Part shown: positions 27,110 through 35,734 of the stretch, piece after piece
Layout: each line of letters opens with the position of its first letter
Numbering within the stretch: position 1 is the first letter of the stretch
NCBI GenBank assembly: GCA_965226645.1
Contig: CBDDDL010000002.1
Coordinates: 496,001-560,000 of the forward strand
Source of the DNA: Poriferisodalis sp965226645
GTDB lineage: Bacteria; Actinomycetota; Acidimicrobiia; Acidimicrobiales; Poriferisodalaceae
DNA: 64,000 nt
Direction: 5' to 3'
Made by a program: the position numbers and the translations under genes
The notes under the pieces: model-generated
What the model saw: the letters and a program-made list of their open reading frames with translations, nothing else
The model's database searches: none
What the model was told of the DNA's origin: nothing

Positions 27110-28131
27110 CAGCTCAGCTCCACTCGCGGATCCAAGCGCGCCTGGACGAGATCCAACAACAGATTCACCAGCACATACACGACCGTGACGGCCAGCGCTG
27201 CCGCTGTGATGACCGGGAAGTCGACTCTCACGACCGCATCGGTGAGGTACTTGCCCACTCCTGGCCAGGCGAACACGGTCTCCACCAAGAACGCGCTCGA
27301 CACCGAATACGCAAACGTCAACCCCAACACCGTCAGAGCTGGCAGCACGGCATTCTTAAGGGCGAGACGGCCGAGCACGGTGCGCCGCGGGATCTGGGCC
27401 ACCGTTGCGGCCTCGATGTAGTCGCTGCCGAGCACTTCGAGCATCGAGCCGCGGATCAGGCGAATCGTCAGACCGAGGGGATAGGCGGCCATCACCAAGA
27501 CCGGCAGTGCCAGATGAACGATCACGTCCGCGAAGTTCCACCAACTGCCCGACAGCACCGAGTCGATCACATAGAAGCCCGTCACCTCATCGAAACTCAC
27601 CGACGCGTCGGTACGGCCTGCGAGCGGCAGCCATCCCAGCTTCGATGCAAACAGCAACTGCAACAGCAGAGCGCTCCAGAACACCGGCATCGACACGCCC
27701 GTCACCGCGAACAGGCGAATGGACGTGTCGCTCATACGGCGTTGGCGGGCCGCTGCCATGACCCCAGCCGGGATCCCCACGACCATCGACAGGACCGTTG
27801 CCGCGAAGGCCAACTCCAGGGTCGCCGGCAGGAATCTGCGCAGGTCCGCTGCGATGGGTCTGCGGGTGGCGAAGGACACCCCCAGGTCGCCCTGCACGAG
27901 GTCCCCCAGGTACGACACGTACTGCGACACCACATGGGCATCCAGGTTCAGGTCCTGTCGCACCTGTTCGACCTGCTCTGGTCGGGCCCGCGCACCGGCA
28001 TACAGCTGGGCTGGGTCCGACGGAACGATCCGCGAGATCACGAACGTGATGGTGACGACGCCCAAGATGACGAGCAGGCTGGTCACCGCCCGACGCGACA
28101 GGTATCTGGCGCCGACTCGTCTGCCGCTCAC
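27109..28131 (-). CDS. Peptide ABC permease DppB type
   Basis: 340-residue membrane protein with the N-terminal helix SLLVILGVVTITFVISRIVP, the GDLGVSFATRRPI motif, six predicted membrane spans and the EAA-loop DYIEAATVAQIPRRTVLGR near residue 240, followed by the C-terminal VETVFAWPGVGKYLTDAV, which is highly typical of DppB. The frame is intact. It pairs with the frameshifted DppC gene downstream and follows the decarboxylase gene after 64 bp. Confidence 0.88.
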   Translation of the reverse strand: MSGRRVGARYLSRRAVTSLLVILGVVTITFVISRIVPSDPAQLYAGARARPEQVEQVRQDLNLDAHVVSQYVSYLGDLVQGDLGVSFATRRPIAADLRRFLPATLELAFAATVLSMVVGIPAGVMAAARQRRMSDTSIRLFAVTGVSMPVFWSALLLQLLFASKLGWLPLAGRTDASVSFDEVTGFYVIDSVLSGSWWNFADVIVHLALPVLVMAAYPLGLTIRLIRGSMLEVLGSDYIEAATVAQIPRRTVLGRLALKNAVLPALTVLGLTFAYSVSSAFLVETVFAWPGVGKYLTDAVVRVDFPVITAAALAVTVVYVLVNLLLDLVQARLDPRVELS

Positions 28132-28195
28132 GGCTCTGGCTCCGCGTCAGCCGTCTCGATGCCTGATCTCGGCAACGCCGGGATTGAGTCCACCG

Positions 28196-29604
28196 TTACG
28201 CACTCTTGTCGACCAGCTCGCACACGGCGTCAATATGAGCCTCGGTGGTCCAGGTGGAACCGACAACAATCCGAGCGTAACGACGACCGTCGGACTCAGA
28301 TGCGGTGATGTAGAAGCGGCCATCTGCGTTGACGTTCGCTACGAAGGCATCGGTCGCCTCGTTGCCTCCTCGGTGGACGAACGCCACCAGAGCGAATGGT
28401 GCCGGAGCGATTCGCGCCAGGTCGGGATGGCGGTCAATGCGCTCGACGATTTTGCGTGTCCATGAGACATGGCTACGGATCATGTTGCGCAGCCCCTCGG
28501 CACCGAAACTGCGCAGCACGAACCAGAGCTTCAGCGCCCTGAACGGCCGGTCCAGCGGCAGATGCCAATCGCGGTAGTCGATGACTTGGCCGGAGGCTGA
28601 GGCCTCATTCCGCAGGTACGGCGGCAGCACGCTCAGCGCTTCGATGAGCGGTCGGCGATCGGCGACCCACATCACTGAACAGTTGAGATTGGTGGCCAGC
28701 CATTTGTGGGGATTGAACGTGTAGCTGTCGACGAGTTCCAGACCGTCTTGATGAGGGCGAAACTCCTCGCAGATCATCGCCGAGCCGGCATACGCAGCGT
28801 CCACGTGGTGCCAGATCTGCTCGGACCGAGCGATCTCTGCGATGTCACGAACCGGGTCCACCGCCGTGGTTCCCGTTGTCCCACGGTCGAGCACACGAAC
28901 GTCGGCGTGAGTCCGGCGACTTGGTCAGCCTCGATCGCGGCAACGAACGCATTGGGTCGAACCGCGAGCTCCGCGTCGGTCTCCAGCAGACGAATGTGTC
29001 GGTATCCGGCCATCCGCGCGCCCTTGTCAACCGATGAATGGGCCTCGCTCGACGTGTAGACCACCATGTCGTCAGCGACCGTGCCGGTCCGGTTTCGGCA
29101 GGCCTCGCGGGCGACCACAAGCATCGTGTGGGTGGATGCCGACGCGCCCGATTCCAGGACGCCTCCCCCGATGTCGGTCGTCTTCCAGTGCTGTGGCACA
29201 TCGAGCAGGTCGACGAGCCAGTCGAGCACATGGGATTCGATCTCGGTCGCCGCTGGCGAGGAGGACCACAGCATCCCGACGACGCCAAGGCCTGCGGTTG
29301 CCAGCTCCCCGAGCACCGATGCCGGCGAGGATGCCGCAGGGAAGTCTCCGAGCCAGCCCGGATGCTGCCAGTGCGCAAGGCCCGGCACCACGACACGGTC
29401 GAGGTCCGCCAGCACTGCTTCGAACGGCTCGGGCTGCTCGGGTGCCCGGCTGGGGAGCTTCGCACGGACATCGCCGGGCTGAACCGTCTCGCAGACAGGC
29501 CTGCTATCGAGATTGCCCAGGTAGTCCGCAAGCCAGTCGACAAGCGAATGCCCGTGCCGCCGAAATGCTTCAAGATCGAGCGGATCAGGCGTTGCCGGTC
29601 TCAC
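28196..29604 (-). pseudogene. PLP-dependent aromatic-L-amino-acid-type decarboxylase, frameshifted
   Basis: Group II pyridoxal-phosphate decarboxylase of about 470 residues. The N-terminal part (HSLVDWLADYLGNLDSRPV, GLAHWQHPGWLGDFPAASSP, GASASTHTMLVVAREA) is in one frame. After STVG the frame shifts by one base near 28880-28882 (a G lost from the GGG run) and continues TTGTTAVDPVRDIAEIARSE, HVDAAYAGSAMICEEFR and the PLP lysine in TFNPHKWLATNLNCSVMW. Both halves are otherwise well preserved, so the lesion is recent or a consensus error. Role: decarboxylation of tyrosine-, DOPA- or tryptophan-like amino acids, probably delivered by the adjacent peptide importer. Confidence 0.85.
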
Positions 29605-29616
29605 TGCTCGGTGCGC

Positions 29617-30789
29617 TCACTGAGCGCCGAATGCTCGCGGCACCTGTTGCTCGATCGGCACATAGGGCACATCGAAACCAAAATATGCGGGTCCCGATCC
29701 GTTGAGCAGTGCCGCCGGCTCGCGCATTACGTCGAGGCCGCGCATGCCCACAGCGGTTACCTCGTGGCCGACTGCGACATCGGCATTGGTGAAGCCGTGT
29801 CCAGTGCCGGGGTCGACGAGTGTGACGAGATCCGGGCTGCACACCCAGGGCTGATCATCGAGCCAAGTGACATGCGTCTCGTTCTTGAACCACGTGCGCA
29901 GGCTGTGGCCCTCCCATGTACCCGTTCCCTCGATCTCCAGCGTTCCGATCATGAAGCCGCCGGAGTCTTTCCAGTCCTTGTTCACCACCACGCCGTCGAA
30001 CAGCCGCCAGCCGTCGACGACCTCAAGGGTGGCCTCGACTGGATCGTCTCCGGCCTCTATCGCCCGACGGCAGGCTCTGCCGATCATCAGGCACAAAGAG
30101 AGCGTGCCCGGAACGACGACCTTCTTCATGTCACGTGCGATCAGCGGAGTCGACGCGATGGCGGCACCGTCGAAACTGGCAATCGCGATGTGACGGGCGA
30201 TCCGCTCGAGCATGTACGCATTGACCGTCCGTGCGACGATCACGGTATTGCCCCAGCGGTCGACAGCAGCAAACGGATCGCTCGATATTCCGTGGGCAAA
30301 CGGGGTGCTCTGCATCTCCTCCGGGACAGCTCTGCCTGAGTAGTCGCCGTCGACAATGGGGATGCCCAAGCGAGCGGCCGCAACGACGGGACCGGGAGAA
30401 TTGCTGGCGCCGATCTCAGCTGCGATGATGCATCCGATTTCTTGCCCGAGATGCTCTGACAATTCTCGGACGGCCAGGCAAAGTGTGTTTTCTCCCGGGT
30501 CGCCGTCGGCATCAAGATGCATCTTGCGCAGAAGGTCGGCGTGAGCATCGGACCGCGGAGCTATGGATCCGATCTCGTACACCATGGCCGTGAGCACATC
30601 GTCGTCGATGTGATCTGCTTCGAACCATCCAAGTGAGAGCCCGTCGTCAAGGGCCGCCGTCAGCACCCTGATGCCGTCTGCGGGGTCGCCCCCACCGCCG
30701 GTGCCCATGAACAAGCAGCCGACGATGAAGTCTTCGCAGTCCGCGATGGACTCCAGTGTGTGAGCCACCCGTCTTTCCCCGAATCGCAC
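29617..30789 (-). CDS. DUF917 family protein (S-methyl thiohydantoin desulfurase-like)
   Basis: 390-residue protein of the DUF917 family. It begins with the characteristic CEDFIVGCLFMGTGGGGDPA and continues with GENTLCLAVRELSEHLGQEI, DYSGRAVPEEMQSTPFAHG and DWKDSGGFMIGTLEIEGTG. Relatives are linked to hydantoin or thiohydantoin breakdown and often sit beside hydantoinase or importer genes. Here it lies between the importer binding-protein gene (11 bp) and the decarboxylase (12 bp), implying one operon for N-containing small molecules. No catalytic assignment is possible from sequence alone. Confidence 0.8.
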   Translation of the reverse strand: MRFGERRVAHTLESIADCEDFIVGCLFMGTGGGGDPADGIRVLTAALDDGLSLGWFEADHIDDDVLTAMVYEIGSIAPRSDAHADLLRKMHLDADGDPGENTLCLAVRELSEHLGQEIGCIIAAEIGASNSPGPVVAAARLGIPIVDGDYSGRAVPEEMQSTPFAHGISSDPFAAVDRWGNTVIVARTVNAYMLERIARHIAIASFDGAAIASTPLIARDMKKVVVPGTLSLCLMIGRACRRAIEAGDDPVEATLEVVDGWRLFDGVVVNKDWKDSGGFMIGTLEIEGTGTWEGHSLRTWFKNETHVTWLDDQPWVCSPDLVTLVDPGTGHGFTNADVAVGHEVTAVGMRGLDVMREPAALLNGSGPAYFGFDVPYVPIEQQVPRAFGAQ

Positions 30790-31734
30790 CGACGGAAGTC
30801 TCAGCCAGCTGTCCGCAGCTCGTAGAACCAGACGACATCGTTGTACACGGGGTTCGGCACATGGCCGGTGAACTCGGCGCGCATGACTTCCACCGCAGGA
30901 ACGTCCAGCATGAACACCGCCGCATGCTCCGCAATCAGAATCTCTTGCGCCTGCCGGAACAGCTCGCTTGCCGCATCTCGGTCGGTGCCGCTAATGGCAG
31001 CAGCCTCGTCGATCAGTACGTCGAACGCCTCATTTGAGTAATAGCCCAGGTTGAAGAAGGGCTCCTCTTCGGAATGGAATGTTGAGAACAGGAAGTCGTA
31101 GGGAGTGACCTATGTCGGGAACCAGAACATCGTGAACACGTCCTGGGCTGCGTCTGGGTCAGCCTGCGCCTTCGCCCAGCGTGCGTCCCAAGTGAGCGGC
31201 TCGAGTTCGAGGTTCACTCCGATCTGGCTCAGTTTCGCCTTCCAAACTTCGCCGATTTGCTGCTGCTCGGTAGTGCCGGCGTCAAAGCTGTACGTCACGG
31301 TGAGGCCGTCGGCTCCGACGCTCTCGATTAACTGCCGCGCCCGGTCGAGATCGGTCTCGGGAATCTCAAGGTCGGGAGCGGAGCCCCAGACGGTCAGCGG
31401 CACGATGCCACGTGCTCTGACAGCTTCCCCGCCGTACAGCGCTGCTGTGATCTCGTCGTACGGGAACGACAGCACCAGGGCTTCCCGAATCTCCGCAGAG
31501 AGCCTGCGTGTATTCAGCAGGCCAAAGAGATTGGTCATGGAAAGGCTTCGCAGGACGTCGATGTCGCTGTCCTGCCCCAGCGATTCATAGACATCGAAAG
31601 GCAGGTTGTAGGTGAAGTGGGCATCCCCGTTGCGAACGAGCTGCTCGGCCAACACCGGATCCTCGATGAGCCGCATTTCGACGGTGGAGACCTGGCTGTC
31701 GGACCATCCGCCCCAGTAGTTGCTCCTATGTGTG

Positions 31735-32953
31735 TCAAGTGGGGAGTTGGGCGAGGTGTTGTTGGTAGCGCTTGGCGAGGTCGTTGTTGTGGCGTAGGCC
31801 TCTTTGGAGTTCTGAGATGCGGGTGAGTGGCACGTTGAGGGCTTGGCTGGTGTCGCGGTGGGTGAGTCGGGCGCGTTGGCGGGCTCGGCGCAGGTCGGTG
31901 CCGTGGGGGGTTTGGGGCGGGTCGGTGAGGAGCCGGTGGATCTCGCGTGCGATGTGGCGTTTGAGGCAGCGGATGATCTCGCGGCGGGTTTTGCGGTGGG
32001 CGCGTCGGCGTTGGGGGTAGTCGATGGTGCGCTGGTCGACGCGCAGCCTGGTGATGGCGATGCGCCATAGGGCGTTGTTGGCGTGGCGGTTGTGGCCGCG
32101 GTTGAGGCGGTGGCGCACGGTGGCGCCTGGTGACGCTTCGGTGGGGCTGGCGTCGCACAGCGCGGCGACCGACGCTTCGTTGCGCATGCGGTGGGGGTTG
32201 TCGCCGGCTGTGGCGAGCAGCGCGGCGGCGACGTCTGGGCCGACGCCGCAGGCGCCCAGCAGAGCGGGGTTGGCGTGCTCGCAGAGCTCGAGCGGCTCGG
32301 CGTCGAGGTGGGGCGGTCTCGCCGGTGAGGGCTTGGTGGCGGCGCGCCAGGGACCGCAGGGCGGTGGTGGCGGCGGCGGTGACGTGGTCGGGGCTGGGGT
32401 CGGGCCGCCAGCGGGTGCATGTCTCGACGAGCGAGGCGGTGCCCGTGGCCTGCTGGGCGGTCCTTGAGGTGCTCGCCGGCGGTGACGATCAGGCCGGCGA
32501 TCTGGTTGGCGGCCTGGGTGCGGGACTTGACCGCGGAGCGCCGCGCCACCGAGAGCATCCTGATCGCCTCCACGGGGCCGTCCGCGGATTTCGGCACAGC
32601 AGCGGCCTGGCCGTTGAGTGCCGCACGCGCAGCAGCCTCGGCGTCGACAGCGTCGGTGTTGGCGCGGCGGCGGCGCGTGGGGCGGTTCGGGCGGCTCGCC
32701 CTCGACCACGTCGACGTCGGCGGTTGCGAGATGGCGGGCGAGGCCGGCGCCGTACGAGCCGGTGCCCTCAACGCCGACGCGCGTGACACGGCCGTGCGAG
32801 CTGAGCCACCCCAACAGATTTGCGTAGCCGTGGGCGTCGGCTGCGAACTCAGCGGTGTCCCCCAGCCGCCCCGCGGCGTCGATCGCTGCGGCGACATGGA
32901 TGTTCTTGTGGGTGCCGGCCCCCGCCGAATATCTCGGTTCGGTCCTGTGTCAT
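31735..32953 (-). pseudogene. Degenerate IS110 transposase
   Basis: Relative of the intact 404-residue IS110 transposase at 60518-61732. It has the same start context (AAGGAGG and MTQDR), but the frame breaks several times. For example, TRVGVEGTGSYGAGLARHLA is in one frame and DAVDAEAAARAALNG with KSADGPVEAIRMLSVARRSA in another, before a return to HANPALLGACGVGPDVAAAL. The catalytic serine domain (SPTEASPGATVRHRLNRGHN) survives in pieces. It cannot produce active protein, although transposase from copy 2 might still recognise the element's ends. Confidence 0.85.
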
Positions 32954-32999
32954 GACCCCAATGCCTCCTTGTGGTCATCCAACTCTTGGGGGCACCACC

Positions 33000-33175
33000 G
33001 GCCGCGACGGCGCACAGAACACTCACGGTGTGGGGTTCAAGGCTCCTATCAGGTCACGTCCGCCCGACCGGTCGGTGCGCGCCCTGCCGTCGGCAACGAG
33101 CCGACAGATCTACCGAACCGCATCACCAAGAGCCAGTTGTCAAGCGGGTCAGACCCGTCCCGACGCCAAGGCCCC
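33000..33175 (-). ncRNA. Candidate IS110 bridge RNA, copy 1
   Basis: Non-coding leader between the left end and the transposase of copy 1, read on the minus strand. Four short segments correspond to the bridge-RNA guide pattern: TTGACAAC (33136-33143) against left flank TTGCCAAC (7 of 8); CGGTAGAT (33108-33115) pairing with right flank starting AACTACTG (six Watson-Crick pairs, one G-T wobble, one mismatch); ATAGGAGC (33042-33049), identical to the element's right end; and TGAGTG (33020-33025), pairing with the left end CATTCA with one wobble. Limits of the RNA are approximate. Confidence 0.55.
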
Positions 33176-33983
33176 AACAGTCTGAATGTTGGCAAATCGA
33201 GCGAGCACCGTGCTGCCTGCCGGGTCGTGCCCCTCGATGGTGTACGGACCGGTGCCACACGCGTTTCCTTCGTTGAACCAAGCGGCATCGTTCCCGATCG
33301 CCGAGGGGCACAGGACGTACACCGAGTACTGCGACGACAGGACGAGATCAAGCGGCGTGGGCCAGGCGAGCGTGAAGGTGATGGTGCGCTCATCGGCGAC
33401 CTCCATCGACTCAATGGGCGCCAGGATGAATGCGGCCCCGAGCCCGAGGTCGATGATGCGCTGCAGGGAATCGCGAACTGCCGTAGCGGTCAACGGCTCG
33501 CCGTCGTGGAATGTCACGCCTTCGCGCAGGGTGAAGGTCCACTCGGTGGCATCAGCGTTCGAAGTCCACGACTCGGCCAGGACGCCGCTGACTTCGTCGG
33601 ACGCCTCGGGATCGGCCAACCGAGTCAACGTCTCATAGATATTCTGCAAGAGCGCGTTCTCGTTGGAGAAGGCGCTCGAGGGATCCAGATCCCCAAATGT
33701 GTACGGGTTGGCGTAGACAAAGTTGGCGCCCTCGGGCTCTGCGTCGGCGTCGGCGGGCCCCGTCGTCGCTGCCGCCTCGGCAGGGGCGGGCGTGTCGGCA
33801 GAGTCGGCGGTGTCAGCGTCGTCGGAGCCGCTCGAGCAACTCGCTGCGAGCAGCGCCACGACCACTGCGATGCAGAGCTTCGTACTGATCCTCATGATCA
33901 TGTCCTCCCAATTCCGAACCCCCCACACGGCCTCGATCCGGTGAGGAATCATGCGCTCATACTTCGCACACTCGGTGGCTCAG

Positions 33984-34011
33984 AATGCAATTCTGATAGA
34001 GTAATTGCGTT
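33984..34011. promoter_or_regulatory. AT-rich palindrome between the binding-protein and Lrp genes
   Basis: The 316-bp divergent spacer (33896-34211) is markedly AT-rich between about 33985 and 34060 and carries no gene. It holds the palindrome GCAATT (33987-33992), ten bases, AATTGC (34003-34008), with flanking bases matching 8 of 9 on each arm. A second pair, ATTGCG at 34004-34009 and CGCAAT at 34039-34044, overlaps it. Lrp/AsnC regulators bind such AT-rich repeats, and the adjacent lrp-type gene makes it a likely operator controlling both directions. Confidence 0.45.
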
Positions 34012-34211
34012 AATGATACATATTTTATAGCTTCAGTTCGCAATAGCTGCAAGATGTATTCCTGCACGATCGGTCTGCCGAATGTCACCGAGGCCGACCA
34101 GCAACAGGCACTTCGCGCCGGTCGGGTCACATGTGTTGCGAGTCATTGAGATTGATGTAGAAGGGTCACGTCTGAGGCCAACTCGGTGCTCAGACGAACG
34201 GAGGGATCGCT

Positions 34212-34718
34212 GTGCGACTGGACGATCTGGATCTTGAAATCGTCGGGATGCTCAGCGTGGACGGCAGGGCGAGCTACAGCGAGATCTCGAAGACCGTCGG
34301 CGTGAGCGTGAGCACCGTCCGGAACCGCATCACCCAGATGCGCGAAGCGGGCGTCCTCCATCTCAATGTCTGGCTGGACCCGTACCGGTCCGGCCTTGCC
34401 ATCTACGCCACGTTGCTGCTCCGAGTGCGCGCAGGACAGCTCGAAGCCGTCACCTCCAAGCTGGCCGAACTCGACGAGGTCGGCTATGTCGCCACGCTGA
34501 CCGGGGGCCACGATGTGCTCGCGGATGTCTTCTGTCGTGATGTGCCCCACCTCAGCAATCTGATTCATAGCGAAGTCCAGGCCATCGACGGTGTGGATTC
34601 GGTGACCTCTTACCTCGTCACCGACGTCAAGTACGAATCGAACCTCAATATTCGGCGAGTCATTGACAAATTGGGCTCCGCCGACGACGAGAGCGAACGC
34701 CGAGGCCATGGAGGCTGA
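34212..34718 (+). CDS. Lrp/AsnC-family transcriptional regulator
   Basis: 168-residue DNA-binding protein, GTG start. The N-terminal helix-turn-helix is RLDDLDLEIVGMLSVDGRAS then YSEISKTVGVSVSTVRNRIT. The C-terminal RAM ligand domain runs from LLLRVRAGQLEAVTSKLAEL through VATLTGGHDVLADVFCRD. It diverges from the importer operon and lies just upstream of the M29-like peptidase gene, which starts 4 bp after its stop. It therefore probably senses an amino acid and controls this peptide-use locus. Confidence 0.88.
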   Translation: MRLDDLDLEIVGMLSVDGRASYSEISKTVGVSVSTVRNRITQMREAGVLHLNVWLDPYRSGLAIYATLLLRVRAGQLEAVTSKLAELDEVGYVATLTGGHDVLADVFCRDVPHLSNLIHSEVQAIDGVDSVTSYLVTDVKYESNLNIRRVIDKLGSADDESERRGHGG

Positions 34719-34722
34719 GGCG

Positions 34723-35715
34723 ATGGAATCAGAGCTCCGTCACGCGGCTCAGGTCCTGCTCACCGAAGTACGGCCGGTCGCGCCTGGCGACCAGCTGCTG
34801 ATTACGGCCGACAGCCTGGCCGACCAACAGGTGGCCAGGGCAACGGAAGCGGCGGCTCGAGCTCTCGGCGCAGAGCCCACCGTGCTGACCTATTCCACCG
34901 GCACTCCCGTCGGGCCGGTGCCCCCCGCGGTGGCCGCGGCGGCGTTGCAAGCTGGGCATTGGATCAACTTCTCTGTCGGCTACCACCTCTACAGCGCTGC
35001 CTACGAGGCGGCGCTCGCCAACGGCTGCGTCTACGTGGAACTCACCGGCATGGACGTCGACATGATGATCCGCACCATCGGAAGGGTGGACAACGCCCTG
35101 CTCGACGAGGTCAAGACCCTGCTGTACCGCAAGTCACAAGCGGTCAACACGCTGCGGCTGACTAGTCCGGCGGGTTGCGATGTAACCATGACTGTGGATC
35201 CGGCGGGCGATCCCTTCTGGGAGGATCCGCCCTCCGACGGCGGCTGGCCCCAGATGCTCGGCGGGCAGTCCGGCTGCATGGTCGTGCGGGAGTCCGCCAA
35301 CGGCACGCTGGTGTTCGACGGCGCAGCGTGGCCTCCGGACAGTCTCGGACTGCTGGAGCGGCCGATCGTCATGACCCTCGTGGACGGCTACGCGACAGCG
35401 TTCTCCGGGGGCCGAGAAGCCGAGCTGTACGAGGAATGGCTGTGATCGGCCGACAACGCTGAGGCGCTGATGTTCGACCACTTCTGCTACGGCTTCAATC
35501 CTGGCGTGCGCAAGCCCACGGGGCGAATCCTGGAGGACGAGCGAGTCTTTGGATGCGTGCAGATCGGCATCGGTGCCACCGAGTTGGGCTCTCCGGTGCA
35601 CTCCGATGGCGTGGTGCTGCGTCCGACCGTGTGGCTCGATGACGAGCTGATCCAGGCCGACGGCGCCTACGTCGATCCCGAGATCGCTGCATTGACCGAT
35701 CGCTTGATTGCCTGA
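34723..35715 (+). pseudogene. M29-like aminopeptidase family protein with an internal in-frame TGA
   Basis: About 330 codons in one continuous frame, interrupted only by TGA at 35443-35445. The ATG at 34723 has GAGGCTGAGG ahead. The 5' part contains APGDQLLITADSLADQQVAR, VYVELTGMDVDMMIRTIGRV and LVDGYATAFSGGREAELYEE. After the stop the same frame continues with HFCYGFNPGVRKPTGRILED, ERVFGCVQIGIGATELGSP and VVLRPTVWLDDELI, the C-terminal metal-site region of leucyl-aminopeptidase (M29-like) proteins. Because the frame is unchanged, a single base substitution explains the loss. A 240-residue truncated product would lack the second half of the active site. Confidence 0.75.
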
Positions 35716-35734
35716 CCGCTTGACGCAGTCTCGT

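Larger units (their letters stand above)
31722..33187 (-). mobile_element. IS110-family element, copy 1 (degenerate)
   Basis: 1466-bp element read on the minus strand. Its ends are fixed because excision restores the interrupted binding-protein frame and because they align with copy 2 at 60283-61745: both start A(C/T)TCA and end ATAGGAGC. There is no target duplication or terminal inverted repeat, as usual for IS110. The junction dinucleotide CA occurs at both ends in both copies, a candidate recombination core. The transposase gene is frameshifted, but the 235-bp leader is conserved. Confidence 0.9.
30801..33895 (-). pseudogene. Peptide ABC substrate-binding lipoprotein, split by IS110 and an in-frame TAG
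   Basis: Family 5 extracellular solute-binding protein (DppA type). The 5' part (33895-33188) starts MRISTKLCIAVVVALLAASC, a lipoprotein signal with GGAGGA upstream, and runs through NENALLQNIYETLTRL to GPYTIEGHDPAGSTVLARFA. The 3' part (31721-30801) resumes NYWGGWSDSQVSTVEMRLI and ends VYNDVVWFYELRTAG. Removing bases 31722-33187 joins the parts in frame (1629 bases, 543 codons), giving RFANNYWGGW across the junction. A TAG at 31110-31112 interrupts FWFPT and VTPYDFLFSTF as a second, independent lesion. The importer therefore lacks a normal binding protein. Confidence 0.88.

Noticed and set aside
31110..33026. A 638-codon minus-strand frame joining IS110 sequence to binding-protein sequence
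   Set aside because: It is an accidental read-through from an alternative IS110 frame into the 3' part of the interrupted gene; the N-terminal 450 residues are arginine/proline-rich shadow translation.
35443..35445. Recoding of TGA as an amino acid
   Set aside because: TGA is used as a normal stop throughout the window (for example in overlaps of coupled genes), and no selenocysteine-type stem is evident downstream.
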